A stretch of DNA of 5,207 bases from assembly GCA_023481025.1 (NCBI GenBank), contig JAMCWV010000207.1, positions 1-5,207 of the forward strand, read 5' to 3'. This document shows positions 5,040 through 5,207 of the stretch, piece after piece. Within the stretch, counting starts at the first letter, position 1; every line of letters starts with the position of its first letter. The notes under the pieces were generated by a model. It was not told where the DNA came from, did not search any database, and saw nothing but the letters and a program-made list of their open reading frames with translations. Position numbers and translations under genes: made by a program. Origin of the DNA: Gammaproteobacteria bacterium. GTDB lineage: Bacteria > Pseudomonadota > Gammaproteobacteria > Enterobacterales > Alteromonadaceae.

Positions 5040-5207
5040 ATTAACTATAAACTGGTGGCTAGTTCTACTTGGCCACTACATACTGCCTTCCCTGATGTGC
5101 TCAAGCATTTTCAAGACGAAGATTATCGCACACCAAAAGAGCAGTTAGGCGTGCTGATTGAGACCCGCTTCCTAAGCCGTTTTCTGGAGTTCTTCGGGTT
5201 TGTGGTG
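5040..5207 (+). CDS. Unrecognised open frame running off the right edge
   Basis: The frame is open from just after TGA 5037-5039 to the window end, 56 codons, with good coding character: TWPLHTAFPDVLKHFQDEDY, then RTPKEQLGVLIETRFLSRF and LEFFGFVV. It looks like an amphipathic helical domain rich in aromatic residues. No ATG is present; GTG 5055 is the only plausible start and lacks a clear ribosome site. The frame may therefore be the C-terminal part of a gene whose front was lost, consistent with rearrangement in 4805-5039. The RFLxRFLEFFGFV ending faintly recalls C-terminal tails of some pRiA4b ORF-3-like proteins, but I would not assign it. Confidence 0.45.
   Translation, partial: MNYKLVASSTWPLHTAFPDVLKHFQDEDYRTPKEQLGVLIETRFLSRFLEFFGFVV

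Overview
The window looks like chromosomal DNA from a gammaproteobacterium, probably marine. Three things point there: a VF530-type (DUF2132) gene fragment at the left edge, a Pho-box-like regulatory region with gammaproteobacterial half-sites, and Shine-Dalgarno-led genes of moderate GC. The genus cannot be fixed from the sequence alone.

Left part (1-3050, minus strand). A DUF2132 gene runs off the left edge (1-133). After a short gap comes a strong hairpin terminator (242-270) that closes a compact three-gene operon, phnD-phnC-phnE, for a phosphonate-type (phosphonate/phosphite/phosphate ester) ABC importer. PhnD is a lipid-anchored binding protein, PhnC the ATPase and PhnE the permease. 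The genes are translationally close: 9 nt between phnD and the preferred phnC start, and a 1-nt overlap between phnC and phnE. PhnE carries about 100 extra N-terminal residues that resemble an RDD membrane domain. No phosphonate catabolic gene lies between phnE and the terminator.

Middle (3051-4277). The divergent control region between phnD and a secreted protein of unknown function (3319-3870, plus) contains PhoB-box-like half-sites in both orientations, including a four-fold array with an 11-bp period on the plus strand. This suggests phosphate-starvation control of the transporter and perhaps of the secreted protein. After the secreted gene come three copies of a 16-bp sequence with a palindromic core. 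Next is a small reading frame with a good ribosome site that is broken by one base in a T5 run.

Right part (4278-5207, plus). A 150-residue Xre/MbcA/ParS-like antitoxin (DUF2384 type) is followed, with a 1-nt overlap, by what looks like the first 15 codons of its RES-type toxin partner, cut off by a stop. Then comes about 230 bp of unclear sequence, and an unrecognised open frame that runs off the right edge. This half looks like accessory DNA with decaying genes, in contrast to the intact transporter operon.
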